DNA of 64,000 bases, from positions 186,001 through 250,000 of the forward strand of contig JAKEEU010000031.1 in assembly GCA_022616415.1 (NCBI GenBank), in the 5' to 3' direction. Shown here piece after piece: positions 1 through 8,831 of this stretch (position 1 is the stretch's first letter; each line of letters starts with the position of its first letter). A model generated the notes under the pieces. That model searched no databases, had not been told where the DNA came from, and worked only from the letters and a program-made list of their open reading frames with translations. The position numbers and the translations under genes are program-made. Origin of the DNA: Candidatus Zhuqueibacterota bacterium. GTDB lineage: Bacteria; Zhuqueibacterota; Zhuqueibacteria; Zhuqueibacterales; Zhuqueibacteraceae.

Positions 1-205
1 TCCCTTCTGACTCAATTGTCATGGGGCTAAAAAGAATATGCCCGACGATTTTATTGTCTTGCACGGCAACGAGCGAAAGCATCGCCTTGCTGTGCGCACG
101 AAGTGCATCCACGAGGTCCGCTTCATTGGGCCGGCCAAACGCACGCTCGTTGACGTGTCGAACACCGGCGAGGTCTTTGGGTTGTTCTGGGCGAATAGTT
201 ACCAT
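1..205 (-). CDS. GNAT-family N-acetyltransferase, N-terminal part (cut by window edge)
   Basis: The reverse strand reads an open frame starting with ATG at 205 and running off the window. The start MVTIRPEQPKDLAGVRHVNE, followed by a segment ending in DNKIVGHILFSPM, matches the first strands of the GNAT fold (YhbS-like): beta1 'TIRPEQPKD', then the VxGHILFSP strand that leads to the acetyl-CoA loop. Family members transfer acetyl groups from acetyl-CoA to small molecules or proteins; the substrate cannot be inferred. The CoA-binding Q/RxxGxG/A motif lies outside the window. Plus-strand ORFs over the same bases look like shadows. Confidence 0.75.
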   Translation of the reverse strand, partial: MVTIRPEQPKDLAGVRHVNERAFGRPNEADLVDALRAHSKAMLSLVAVQDNKIVGHILFSPMTIESEG

Positions 206-291
206 CTTGGATCGGGCTTTCCAATATGGACGGCGAGAGCGCAAAAACGTTTATCCCCGAGTGAGCCTGGCGAGAAGAGTTTGATGAGATT

Positions 292-1212
292 TCATTTCTT
301 TCTCAAATAGAGCAGATCATATTGCACGTTCCAAGTTTTTCCCTCATCCGTAGAAACTTCGCCCAATTGCCGGACGCGATCCGGCCCGAGATTGAACAGC
401 GTCATGCGGCGTAGTTGCTTGCTCCCATCCGGCCCGGCCTGTTCGGCGAGAAATTCCATGCGGTCGTTTTTGAACTCGCCGATAAATTCGGTGATGGTGC
501 CGCGATCATTCACCCACGTTTGTTGCCATTGGCGACGCGTAGCATTGTAAATGCTGAAGCTTTTGCCGTTCATTCCAAACGTGCCGCTCCAATTTTCAAA
601 AATAACACAATCGCCCAAGATGAGCTGCACGCTGCTCTTTCCCGCGGGTTGCCCGCTGGTGGTTTGAACGTCCCACTCGCCAATCCAAAAATCAAATTGC
701 CGGTACTCGGGCGAGGCGGTGCAGGGTTTTACAGCTTTTTGCGCCTGCGACAACAGTTCCTTAAAGCGCGGGTCATCGTGCAAGCTTGCCAAATCCGCAT
801 CGCCACTAATTTGCTCCGGCTGAAAGAAGCCCGTCGACATAATTTTATTCAACACCGCAAACGCCTTGTCTTTGTCGTTCAGGCGCGCGTATGCGCAAGC
901 GAGGTTGTATTGCGTAATCGGGCTGCTGCTGTTGATCGCGACGGCTTTCTCATAAGCTGCAGCCGCCTTGTCATATTTGCCCAGCGAAAGCAGCGTAGCG
1001 CCCAATTGATTCCACGCTTGAAAATTGGCCGGCTCTTTCTTGGTGATGTTCTCGAAAGCTTTTGCCGCATTCAGCCAATCCTTATTTTGAAAAAGCGCAT
1101 TCGCTTCGTCCATTGCGGTTTTCTGAGAAGAATTTTGCGCCACTGCTGGCAACGCCACGGCTATAGCGAGCAACACAAAGAATGCAACGAATTTTTGAAG
1201 ACAGTCTTTCAT
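292..1212 (-). CDS. Secreted TPR protein with C-terminal lipocalin-like (DUF1579-type) domain
   Basis: 306 residues. Residues 1-26 form a signal peptide ending in LPAVAQ. Residues ~30-160 hold about three tetratricopeptide repeats (for example WNQLGATLLSLGKYDKAAAA), a protein-binding scaffold. Residues ~170-306 form a beta-rich domain beginning RQFDFWIGEWDV, typical of DUF1579-like secreted proteins that often act as heme- or lipid-binding lipocalins; ligand unknown. The start has a GGAGA ribosome site 8 nt upstream. The next gene upstream (1347-1913) encodes the same C-terminal domain without TPRs, so the pair looks like a local duplication followed by TPR fusion. Exported location is well supported; role unknown. 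Confidence 0.8.
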   Translation of the reverse strand: MKDCLQKFVAFFVLLAIAVALPAVAQNSSQKTAMDEANALFQNKDWLNAAKAFENITKKEPANFQAWNQLGATLLSLGKYDKAAAAYEKAVAINSSSPITQYNLACAYARLNDKDKAFAVLNKIMSTGFFQPEQISGDADLASLHDDPRFKELLSQAQKAVKPCTASPEYRQFDFWIGEWDVQTTSGQPAGKSSVQLILGDCVIFENWSGTFGMNGKSFSIYNATRRQWQQTWVNDRGTITEFIGEFKNDRMEFLAEQAGPDGSKQLRRMTLFNLGPDRVRQLGEVSTDEGKTWNVQYDLLYLRKK

Positions 1213-1259
1213 TGTTTTTTATCTCCAGATCAATGTAATAAAAAATTGCCCCAGCGGTT

Positions 1260-1303
1260 GAATTAAGACCAACGATAAAAACATCCGTTGGTCTTAATTC
1301 ATC
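1260..1303. repeat. Intergenic palindrome, ATCCGTTGG family copy 1
   Basis: GAATTAAGACCAACG (1260-1274) and its exact complement (1286-1300) form a 15-bp stem with an 11-nt loop. The right arm contains ATCCGTTGGTCTTAATTCAT, which recurs exactly at 8171 and 63894. It lies between two same-strand genes and could fold in the transcript as a terminator or processing hairpin, though there is no clear U tract. Confidence 0.85.
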
Positions 1304-1346
1304 CGTTGGTGATTTTTGTCTTTTACAACGATAGAAATTGCTCGTA

Positions 1347-1913
1347 TTACTTCTTTCTCGTATAATGAATCTGCCAATTAACCTTCCACGTTTTCCCGCC
1401 GTCCTCCGAAGCCTCCCAATTCCAATCGAGCTGGTTTTTGGCAATGTTGTGCCACACCATGCGCTGGATGATCTCCTTGCCATCTTTCGTCGTGGCTTGG
1501 CGCGAAAGGATCATTTTGCCGTCTTTAAATTCGCCGACGAAATCCAAATAACTGCTTTGATTATCCACCCAAGTTTGTTGCCATTTGCCCAAGCGCTGGT
1601 TATAAACCGAGACGCTCATGCCGCGCAGTGAGTTCGGCGCCAGATCGACAAAATTTTCCTCGATAACGGCGCTGTCGAGGATGGCTTTGATGCTATTGGT
1701 ACCGCGGCCGGTTTGGCCGGCGGGCAACCCGCTTTGCTCGCCCGGCCAGGTTAAATCCCATTCGCCCAACCAAAAATCAAACTGGCGTTTTGCCGGCGCG
1801 GACACCACCTCGTCGTCTGGCATTAAACAAAAACCCGTGAACACGGCAGCCGTTGCCAAAGCGCTCAAGGCGAGGACGGTGATCAGTGTGATTAGTTTGA
1901 TAGATTTTGACAT
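1347..1913 (-). CDS. Exported DUF1579-like protein, paralogue of the downstream gene
   Basis: 188 residues. A hydrophobic N-terminus (about residues 5-28) gives a signal peptide or anchor. The domain starts RQFDFWLGEWDLTW and ends KVNWQIHYTRKK, aligning along its whole length with the C-terminal half of the 292-1212 protein: both share WQQTWV, FVGEFK/FIGEFK and the closing RKK. The AGGTGA site before ATG at 1913 supports the start. Function is unknown; the family is secreted and beta-barrel-like. It is probably the upstream member of a two-gene unit with 292-1212, separated by a palindromic spacer. Confidence 0.8.
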   Translation of the reverse strand: MSKSIKLITLITVLALSALATAAVFTGFCLMPDDEVVSAPAKRQFDFWLGEWDLTWPGEQSGLPAGQTGRGTNSIKAILDSAVIEENFVDLAPNSLRGMSVSVYNQRLGKWQQTWVDNQSSYLDFVGEFKDGKMILSRQATTKDGKEIIQRMVWHNIAKNQLDWNWEASEDGGKTWKVNWQIHYTRKK

Positions 1914-1968
1914 CGATTCACCTTAAATGGTTTTGCCTTTAAATATTGCCTGAATCGTTACGAGGCAG

Positions 1969-3843
1969 CTATTTTGCTAAAATCAATTTCTTCGTTTGCG
2001 TAAAGGAATCCGTCTCAATTTTGTAAAGATAAATGCCGGAAGGAAGAATTTCACCTTTCGCATCTTTGCCATCCCAAGTGGCGGTATGCGATCCGGCTTC
2101 TTGTGCGCGGTTCACGAGGGTGACGAGTCTTTGGCCAAGCACGTTATAAACACTCAAGACGACTTGCGTGCTCTTGGGAAGCGTGTAGGTAATCGTAGTT
2201 GCGGAATTAAACGCAGATGTCTGTAGAGGATTCGGATAGCTTTGACTCAAGGCAAAATCGGCGGGAAGCGGCGAACTGTTTTCTTTGACGCCCGTCGGGA
2301 TGCCGCTGCCCTCGGTAACGATAATAAAACGATTGACCGGAACATTGCTCGCAACCTCGACGTTGCCGGAGGGCCATTCAATTTTGAGTGAATCGATCAA
2401 AGTCGCATTGCCAAAACCGAAATGCGCATTCAACATACTCTGCCCGTTGAACGTGTTCTGGCTGGAGATTTCCCGAAGCTGCCAAATCGCCTTGCCGTCG
2501 ATCGTGGCTTTCGCGCGCACTTTAGCGCCGATGGCGGAACGGTTCGACGCCGTGCCAATACAAAGAATATTGATCCAACTGTTGCCGTTGGTCAGATCGT
2601 TGCGAAACAGCGCCTTGGTCGCGCTGGCGCCGGTTACATAAATATCCAAATCTCCATCGTTGTCATAATCGCCTGCCGTCGCGGAAGCGTGGCGATTGGT
2701 TCCAGCCACAAAGTCGCCCGTACCGGCGCTGGTAAAAGTGCCGTCTCCGTTATTCCTGTAATAGCGTCTTGACCTTCCTTGTTCTTGCGTGACTAACACA
2801 TCCAGGTCGCCATCGTTGTCGAAATCACCCCAAACCGAGGCCAGTGAGGCATCGACAGTTGTAACGATACTGCCAACTTGTGCACCAGTCATACGCGTGA
2901 ATATACCGTTGTCGTTGCGATAAAGATTGTTTGCTAGTCCATTCGTCGTTTGCGAAGCGCCATAATTGGTGAGAAACGCATCGAGATCGCCGTCGTTGTC
3001 GTAATCAATCCAGTTCCAGACCTGACCATCCACCAGATCCGTGGCGATGGGTGCGGTAGTGATGCGCTCGAAATTTGCGGCGCCGGTTTCCTTCAACATG
3101 TTGCGGTAAAGATAATCCGGCGCAAAATTGCCGTTCGCCGGGCCGCTGCCGATGAATAAGTCTATGTCGCCATCATTGTCGTAATCCGACCACGTCGCCA
3201 CCGTGTAAGGCGCCAGCGCAGTGACAAACTCACCGGCCGTCACACGCGTAAATGTGTAATTCGGCGGTCCATCATTGTGAAACAAGTGATTGGGGGTGGG
3301 TGGCATTTGCCCAACGAAACCGGCAGGATGCGTAATGATTAAATCGACGTTGCCGTCATGATCATAATCGGCCCAAGCGCAAGCCCAGCCTCGCGTCGCC
3401 AAGCTGTCACCGATTTCGCCTGTCGTAATTGGCGTGAAAGTTCCGTCGCCGTTGTTGCGATAGAGCCGCGAAGTGCCGCCGGAATAAAAACAATCAAGAT
3501 CGCCGTCGTTATCGTAATCCGCCCAGCTATTGCCGCTGCCGATGGTTTGAGTTTGGTTGGCGCCGATGCCGCTGGCGATTTTGGTGAAAGCGCCGCTGCC
3601 GTCGTTGCGATACAAATAAAGGCGGTTGGCAAACAGATCGAGCCTGCCATCGTTGTTGAAATCGATCCAGCTCGCGCCAACGTAGCCGTTTGTGCTTGCC
3701 TCGCTTGTGGTAATTGGATTCGTCGAATCGGTAATTTTGACGAAAGTTTGGCTGCGTAGTGTTACACTCCATGTCATGATGGCCATCAACAGTACTTTCG
3801 GCATAACACGTGCCGTCCGGTTCGTACTGAAGCAATGCAACAT
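1969..3843 (-). CDS. FG-GAP/VCBS-repeat protein with UnbV domain and T9SS C-terminal sorting domain
   Basis: 624 residues. The start at 3843 has a GGAGGT site. After a long signal peptide (to ~residue 32) come about eight FG-GAP/VCBS repeats with the calcium-loop signature DxDxDGDLD (WADYDNDGDLDCF, WSDYDNDGDIDLF and so on; ~35-420), which fold as a beta-propeller. An ASPIC/UnbV domain follows (~430-515, ending SLKIEWPSGNVE), then a linker and a C-terminal Por/FlgD-like domain (~535-624; SQSYPNPLQ, LPSGIYLYKIET, KKLILAK). The last domain is the export and anchoring signal of type IX secretion in FCB bacteria, so the product is probably a surface or secreted adhesin-like protein. A shorter, broken paralogue lies at 8832-9801. 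Confidence 0.88.
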   Translation of the reverse strand: MLHCFSTNRTARVMPKVLLMAIMTWSVTLRSQTFVKITDSTNPITTSEASTNGYVGASWIDFNNDGRLDLFANRLYLYRNDGSGAFTKIASGIGANQTQTIGSGNSWADYDNDGDLDCFYSGGTSRLYRNNGDGTFTPITTGEIGDSLATRGWACAWADYDHDGNVDLIITHPAGFVGQMPPTPNHLFHNDGPPNYTFTRVTAGEFVTALAPYTVATWSDYDNDGDIDLFIGSGPANGNFAPDYLYRNMLKETGAANFERITTAPIATDLVDGQVWNWIDYDNDGDLDAFLTNYGASQTTNGLANNLYRNDNGIFTRMTGAQVGSIVTTVDASLASVWGDFDNDGDLDVLVTQEQGRSRRYYRNNGDGTFTSAGTGDFVAGTNRHASATAGDYDNDGDLDIYVTGASATKALFRNDLTNGNSWINILCIGTASNRSAIGAKVRAKATIDGKAIWQLREISSQNTFNGQSMLNAHFGFGNATLIDSLKIEWPSGNVEVASNVPVNRFIIVTEGSGIPTGVKENSSPLPADFALSQSYPNPLQTSAFNSATTITYTLPKSTQVVLSVYNVLGQRLVTLVNRAQEAGSHTATWDGKDAKGEILPSGIYLYKIETDSFTQTKKLILAK

Positions 3844-4023
3844 ATTCCACCTCCGTGGTGATGTGAAGAGAATGATTGAATTGGCTTCCTATGGATAATA
3901 AGAAGAATTCACCATTCCCTCAATCACCTGATCAGGTGGTTTTGCCATCACACGGATCATAAACGCACACGGAATTTTTAAAAAGAGAGAAATTACCCAG
4001 AAGCGGGGAAGGCCGGACAAAAA

Positions 4024-4650
4024 TTAAATCAAATGCTTCTCAAAAGCCTTGGCAATGGCCTCGGCCTGCGTGTGGACGTGCAGCAGCTCGTAGATTTTTT
4101 TGATGTGGCACTTCACTGTGTTTTCACTGATAAACAGCTCTTCGCCGATGGTGCGATAGCTTTTGCCCTCGCGCAGTTTCTGTAAGATCTCTTTTTGCCG
4201 GCTCGTCAGTTGCGGGCTGTCGTTGCCGTTTTGAAATGAGCCTACGACCAGCCGCGCGATTTTGGTGCTCATCGGCGCGCCGCCAGCCACGACTTCTTTG
4301 ATGCTCGCCAGCAATTCCGCCGGCGAGGTGTGTTTCAACAGATACCCGCAGGCGCCGGCGCGCAGCGAGTCGAAAATCAAAACGTTGTCCTCGTAAATCG
4401 TCAGCATGATGATGTCAACATCTTGCAGCCTCGCTTTGATTTTGCGCACGCCGTCGATGCCGGACATTTTGCCGGGGCGAAATTTGATGTCCATCAAAAT
4501 CACGTCCGGCAAATCATCTTCCAGTCGAGACAGCGCCGATTCGCAGTCCGGATAACTGCCGGCGCAGGCAAAGCCCGGCGCGCTGTTGATGATGATCGCC
4601 AGGCTCTCGCGAATCTCGTCTTCGTCTTCAACTATGGCAACACGGATCAT
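4024..4650 (-). CDS. LuxR/NarL-family response regulator
   Basis: Starting at ATG 4650 gives MIRVAIVEDEDEIRES, the normal beginning of a receiver domain; the frame can be extended to a TTG at 4680, but this adds non-conserved residues. The receiver (~1-120) has acidic residues EDE, acceptor Asp in VILMDIKF, Thr in MLTIYED and Lys in YLLKHT. The loop after the acceptor (FRPGKMSGIDG) is longer than the usual MPGMDG. The C-terminal HTH (~145-208; LTSRQKEILQKLREGKSYRTIG) is LuxR-type. It is the obvious partner of the HisKA_3 kinase encoded just upstream at 4773-8111. Target genes are unknown. Confidence 0.9.
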   Translation of the reverse strand: MIRVAIVEDEDEIRESLAIIINSAPGFACAGSYPDCESALSRLEDDLPDVILMDIKFRPGKMSGIDGVRKIKARLQDVDIIMLTIYEDNVLIFDSLRAGACGYLLKHTSPAELLASIKEVVAGGAPMSTKIARLVVGSFQNGNDSPQLTSRQKEILQKLREGKSYRTIGEELFISENTVKCHIKKIYELLHVHTQAEAIAKAFEKHLI

Positions 4651-4682
4651 ATAACAAAAAAATCTAAAGAAGGTTTTCAAAT

Positions 4683-4749
4683 GACAAAATTATTTTGTGA
4701 CAAAATAATTATAAACTGTTAAATCATTTTGTCATAAAATAATTTTGTC
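4683..4749. promoter_or_regulatory. 67-bp AT-rich nested inverted repeat between kinase and response-regulator genes
   Basis: GACAAAATTATTTTGTGAC (4683-4701) is matched by the complement of 4731-4749 with one mismatch. The inner AAAATAATT / AATCATTTT arms also pair with one mismatch, leaving a short loop near 4711-4720. Each outer arm also contains the near-palindrome ACAAAATTATTTTGT. It sits 33 bp upstream of the regulator start, so it may be an operator array or an RNA hairpin uncoupling the two genes; which is not decided by the sequence. Confidence 0.6.
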
Positions 4750-4772
4750 TATTCAGCAGTGATTTGGTTGCT

Positions 4773-7700
4773 TTAATTGTATGGTGCTCCATTCACCAAT
4801 TCAGCTTGAGACGCCTGTATCACTACCATCTCGGACGAAGATGGCGGACCAGTAAATTTTATAATCGTGCCCTCCCCAGCCCGCGAAATAATTTGTAACT
4901 CACCGCCAATTACGGCGGCACGCTTCTGCATATTGCGCAAGCCTCTTCCCGGCGCGCTCAGACTCGGATCAAAACCTTGGCCGTCATCCAAAAGCACGAT
5001 GCCATAGCTGCCGTTCTCGCGGCTGAACGCGCAGGTTACGTTCTTGCACTGCTTGCGCGCGTGCTTCAAAATATTGTTCATACCCTCTTTGAAGATGCAA
5101 GTCAGATTTTGGCGCGCTTCCATCGAGAGCTGCGTTTCCTCCAGATCGGGCGTCAGTCCCTGCACGCGGAAGCGAATGCCGCTGTGCGCAAACAGCTTAT
5201 CGCCGAAGTCTTTCAGTTTAAGTGCCGTGTCTTGCAGCGTGCTCTCCTCGGGATCAAGCGACCAGATAAAATCGCTCATATCCTTGTGCAAACTGGCCGC
5301 GACTTGCATAATGCGATTCACATAAGCTTCGACCTCGCAGGCGCCGTTGTGCAGCTTTGATTGCAGCACGCCGCAGAACAGAGAAATTTTCGTCAGCTTG
5401 TGCCCGGACTCGTCGTGAAAATCCGCGGCGATTTGCTTGCGCACGCGCTCACGTTCTTCCAATTTGGCTTGTTCAACAGCTTTAAACCGCGCCAGCTTCT
5501 CTTCACTCTTGACGCGCTCGATTTCGGCGATGCGTCGACGCTCGTGCCGCAAGCGCAAACGGTACGAGACGAGGGCGGACAACACCAGCGCTGCGCTCAC
5601 CAAGCCGTAAAACCACCAAGTCCGCCAGAACGGCGGCGTAATGACGACTGAAAGCGACGCGCCGGCCTCATTCCAAACGCCGTCGTGATTGGCGCCTTTC
5701 ACCTGAAAGACGTAACGGCCCGGCGGCAAATCGGTGTAACTCGCCGTATTCCGAGTGCCGCAATAATTCCAATCGCGATCCACTCCTTCCAGCTTGTAGG
5801 CAAATTGATTTCTTTCCGGATGCGAATAACTCAGCGCCGCAAATTCGAATGTAATGAAGTTGTCGGTGTGGCGCAGCTCGATGGCGCCAGGGTTTTGCTG
5901 ACCTAGCGCGAGAGAGGCTGATTTGTCAAAAACTTTCAACGCCGTCAACAAAATGGGTGGAGCAAAGGAATCCTCCTTGATTCGGGAGGGGTGAAAACGA
6001 TTGAAGCCGTTGATGCCGCCGAAAAACATTTCGCCGTTGCGGCTTTTGTGAAACGCGCCGATGTTGAACATATTGCTCTGCAAGCCGTCCGAAACATCGT
6101 AGCAGCGAAAAGCTTCTGTGACGAGATCGAATTTAGCCAAGCCCTTCAGCGTGCTGATCCAGAGCGTGCCACGATCGTCTGCCAAAATGCCGCAAATAAC
6201 GTTGTTGGGAAGCCCGTCTTGCTCGTAATAGCTTGCAAACTTTTCTTGCGCGCGATCAAGCTTGTTCAAACCGTCGCTCGTGCCCACCCACAGCGTTCCG
6301 GCCTCATCTTCATAAATGGCATAAACGTAATCATTGCTCAGGCTGCTCGGGTCATCGAGCCGATGTTGGTAACTCGTGAAAGTTTCTGTCCTGCGATCAA
6401 ATTTATTCAACCCGCGATAGGTGCCAATCCACAGCGCGCCGGAACGATCTTCGTAAATCGTGTGAATCGTATTATTGCTCAGGCTGTGGGGATTGGCAGC
6501 ATCATTTTGGTAGAACTTGAAGCGCTTCTGCTCACGATCAAATCGGTTCAAGCCTCCCCCATTCGTGCCAACCCAAAGCGCGCCCGTGTGATCTTCGTAA
6601 ATCGCCGTCACCGCATTGCTGCTCAAGCTGTGTGGAATTTGCGGATCGTTTTGATAAGAAGTGAAGTGCCGGCGTGTTCGGTCGAGCGCGTGCAAGCCGC
6701 CGCCGGTCGTGCCCATCCACAACGTGCCGGTGCGATCTTCGGTGATCGCGGTGACCCGGTCGGAACGCAATCCATAAGTTTTGTTGCGATCGGCGCGATA
6801 ATGAAAAAAATACGGCGCATCATTCTCACGTGTCGCCGTGATCATCCTGTTGAGCCCGCCACCATAAGTTCCGATCCAGAGCACGCCGTCGCGATCCTGA
6901 AAAATCGCCCGCACCGCGTTGTGGCTTAGGCTATTGAGATTGACCGGCGTATTCTTGAAGTGCTCGAATTTATATTGATGCGGATCGAGCTTGTCCACGC
7001 CGCCGTGATAAGAACCAATCCACAAAATACCGGAACGGTCTTCGCAGAGCGTCACGATGTTGTTGCTGCTCAATGAATAGGGAACGGAAGGATCGTGCGT
7101 GTAAGGAGTGAAGCGGCCGTTTTTGCGATCAAATCGATTCAGGCCTCCTGAAATAGTTCCGACCCAAATAAAACCTTGCCGGTCTTCGATGATTGGCCCA
7201 ACGGAATTATCGCTCAAGCTATAAGGGTTTTGGGGATCGTGTTGGTAATGAATGAACTGCGCGTTCTCCGGCGTCAAACGGAATCCTTTCTTGTCCGTTT
7301 CGTTCAAATCGGCGAGCTTGTTCAGGCCGCCGCCCGCTGTGCCAATCCACAGACTCCCGGCTTTGTCTTCGTAAATCGAGTGGATGAAATTGCGGCTCAA
7401 GCTCGCCGGATTCGCCGGATTGTGCTTGAAACGAATGAATTGCTGGCGCTCGCGGTCGAGCAATTGCAACCCGTCGCCGAATGTGCCAACCCACAAACGT
7501 CCGACGCGGTCTTCACAAATAGCGCGAACAGCAGCCTGGCGAGGGTTATTTGCCCGCGGCGATTCGAATGAATAACGGGTGAATTTTTCTTTCGCGCCAT
7601 TACCCGGTTCGGATAGCCGCGAGCCGGCAATCAGCCTATCCAAACCGGCCTGAGTGCCGATCCAAATTTCACCAAACTTATCTTCACAAATTGCCCAAAC

Positions 7701-8111
7701 GACGTTGTGGCTCAAGCTGGTCGAATCATTCGAATCGCGCAGATAGCGCGTGAATTTCCCGCTGGCCGGATCGAATTTGTTCAAGCCGCCGCCCCAGGTT
7801 CCAACCCAAAGCTTGCCCTGTCGATCTTCGTAAATCGCAATGACGTCGTTGAAAGATATGGAATGTTCGTCACGCGGATCGTGGCGATAAACGGAGTATT
7901 GCCGCCCGTCGTATTTGACCAGGCCATACATCGTTCCGAACCACATCAAGCCATGGCGATCTTGATGGATGCTGAACACCAGGTTATGAGAGACACCCTG
8001 TTCGAGTGACAGGTGATCGAAGCGAATTTTATCCGGCTGGGCGTTAAGTGTCTGTGACAGTTGCCAAACAAGGACACCGATGCAAAGCAGTTTATTGTCA
8101 AGAATTACCAT
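4773..8111 (-). CDS. Propeller/Y_Y_Y-domain sensor histidine kinase
   Basis: 1112 residues. An N-terminal signal segment (ends ~24) precedes about 14 regulator-propeller repeats (~30-700), each about 50 residues with the signature IYEDRxGxLWVGTxGGGLNKFD; together they should form two seven-bladed periplasmic propellers. A Y_Y_Y domain follows (~735-805; YKLEGVDRDW, LPPGRYVFQVKG), then one membrane helix (~825-848), a HisKA_3 dimerisation domain with phospho-acceptor in ADFHDESGHKL (~895) and a HATPase domain (~990-1085; GMNNILKHA, LDDGQGFDP, GRGLRNMQKRA). This is the BT-type one-component-like kinase family that often senses polysaccharide fragments in Bacteroidetes. Unlike the hybrid forms, the receiver is a separate protein, encoded directly downstream (4024-4650). 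Ligand unknown. Confidence 0.92.
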   Translation of the reverse strand: MVILDNKLLCIGVLVWQLSQTLNAQPDKIRFDHLSLEQGVSHNLVFSIHQDRHGLMWFGTMYGLVKYDGRQYSVYRHDPRDEHSISFNDVIAIYEDRQGKLWVGTWGGGLNKFDPASGKFTRYLRDSNDSTSLSHNVVWAICEDKFGEIWIGTQAGLDRLIAGSRLSEPGNGAKEKFTRYSFESPRANNPRQAAVRAICEDRVGRLWVGTFGDGLQLLDRERQQFIRFKHNPANPASLSRNFIHSIYEDKAGSLWIGTAGGGLNKLADLNETDKKGFRLTPENAQFIHYQHDPQNPYSLSDNSVGPIIEDRQGFIWVGTISGGLNRFDRKNGRFTPYTHDPSVPYSLSSNNIVTLCEDRSGILWIGSYHGGVDKLDPHQYKFEHFKNTPVNLNSLSHNAVRAIFQDRDGVLWIGTYGGGLNRMITATRENDAPYFFHYRADRNKTYGLRSDRVTAITEDRTGTLWMGTTGGGLHALDRTRRHFTSYQNDPQIPHSLSSNAVTAIYEDHTGALWVGTNGGGLNRFDREQKRFKFYQNDAANPHSLSNNTIHTIYEDRSGALWIGTYRGLNKFDRRTETFTSYQHRLDDPSSLSNDYVYAIYEDEAGTLWVGTSDGLNKLDRAQEKFASYYEQDGLPNNVICGILADDRGTLWISTLKGLAKFDLVTEAFRCYDVSDGLQSNMFNIGAFHKSRNGEMFFGGINGFNRFHPSRIKEDSFAPPILLTALKVFDKSASLALGQQNPGAIELRHTDNFITFEFAALSYSHPERNQFAYKLEGVDRDWNYCGTRNTASYTDLPPGRYVFQVKGANHDGVWNEAGASLSVVITPPFWRTWWFYGLVSAALVLSALVSYRLRLRHERRRIAEIERVKSEEKLARFKAVEQAKLEERERVRKQIAADFHDESGHKLTKISLFCGVLQSKLHNGACEVEAYVNRIMQVAASLHKDMSDFIWSLDPEESTLQDTALKLKDFGDKLFAHSGIRFRVQGLTPDLEETQLSMEARQNLTCIFKEGMNNILKHARKQCKNVTCAFSRENGSYGIVLLDDGQGFDPSLSAPGRGLRNMQKRAAVIGGELQIISRAGEGTIIKFTGPPSSSEMVVIQASQAELVNGAPYN

Positions 8112-8143
8112 GAAAGTAGCTGAGATTTTTAAAAATTTCCAAC

Positions 8144-8191
8144 GGATAAAAAACGACCAACGGATGTTTTATCCGTTGGTCTTAATTCATC
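8144..8191. repeat. Intergenic palindrome, ATCCGTTGG family copy 2
   Basis: GACCAACGGAT (8155-8165) and ATCCGTTGGTC (8171-8181) form an 11-bp perfect stem with a 5-nt loop. A second CCAACGGATAAAAAAC half-copy precedes it. The right arm continues as the same ATCCGTTGGTCTTAATTCAT found at 1283 and 63894. It lies between the ankyrin gene and the sensor kinase gene. Confidence 0.85.
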
Positions 8192-8226
8192 CAGTGAGCA
8201 CAAAAATTATCAGCGTTTCCATTTCA

Positions 8227-8736
8227 TCATGGCGCACCCAAAGATTCAAGATACTCGAGCACCGGCGCCGCTTCGTCGCCGCCTTTTCTCGCGTGGTGCA
8301 AAAAGGTCAAACCGTGCGGCCCTTTGGAGTGAATCAGCTCCGGATAAGCCGTGAGCATGGCTTTGACGATGTCCAGCTTGCCCAACATGGTGGCGACGAA
8401 AATATCCATGCGGCATCCTCTGTTGATGAGAAACTCGGCGATGTCTTTTCGGCCCATGTGGCCGGCGCCGCCGAGCGCGGTTTCAAAATCGCCGCCGCCC
8501 CAATCCCACGTCGCGTTCAACAGCCCCGGCACTTGCGCCAACAGCTCTTTGACGCGATCCAAGTTGCCGTGGCCAGCGATCACGAACTCTTTGACCAAAT
8601 CCGGGTTCAATGCGGGTGGCCGATTGTTTTGTTGCGGCGCTTGTGCCAGCGATGCTTTCGGCGCCAACAAAATTCCCGTTGCGCTCGCAGCCGACAGGCT
8701 GAAAAACTTGCGACGAGTAAGAGAAGACGTTTTCAT
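8227..8736 (-). CDS. Tat-exported ankyrin-repeat protein
   Basis: 169 residues with a perfect GGAGGT site before ATG 8736. The N-terminus TRRKFFSLSAASATG is a twin-arginine signal (SRRxFL-like) with cleavage expected after KASLA (~32). The mature part carries three to four ankyrin-like helical repeats (HGNLDRVKELLAQVPGLLN, MGRKDIAEFLINRGCRMD, LGKLDIVKAMLTAYPELI). Such small Tat-exported ankyrin proteins are common in environmental bacteria and presumably bind another protein in the periplasm; no enzyme domain is present. Function unknown. Confidence 0.85.
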   Translation of the reverse strand: MKTSSLTRRKFFSLSAASATGILLAPKASLAQAPQQNNRPPALNPDLVKEFVIAGHGNLDRVKELLAQVPGLLNATWDWGGGDFETALGGAGHMGRKDIAEFLINRGCRMDIFVATMLGKLDIVKAMLTAYPELIHSKGPHGLTFLHHARKGGDEAAPVLEYLESLGAP

Positions 8737-8831
8737 TTTGACCTCCGCTTTTAGAAGAAGAACTGCTGGTTTGGTTGCATTGCAATGAAAAGACCTGCCT
8801 TACCGCTGTTTTGTTCAATTGCCCAAATGGC

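Noticed and set aside
21-310. Two plus-strand frames at the window start
   Set aside because: The reverse strand encodes a recognisable GNAT N-terminus over the same bases; the forward text has no family pattern.
415-1266. 283-codon plus-strand frame
   Set aside because: Fully antisense to the TPR/DUF1579 gene, whose signal peptide and repeats are clear.
5991-6929. 312-codon plus-strand frame opposite the sensor kinase
   Set aside because: It is antisense to the propeller repeats and its own periodicity mirrors them; no start signal or known domain.
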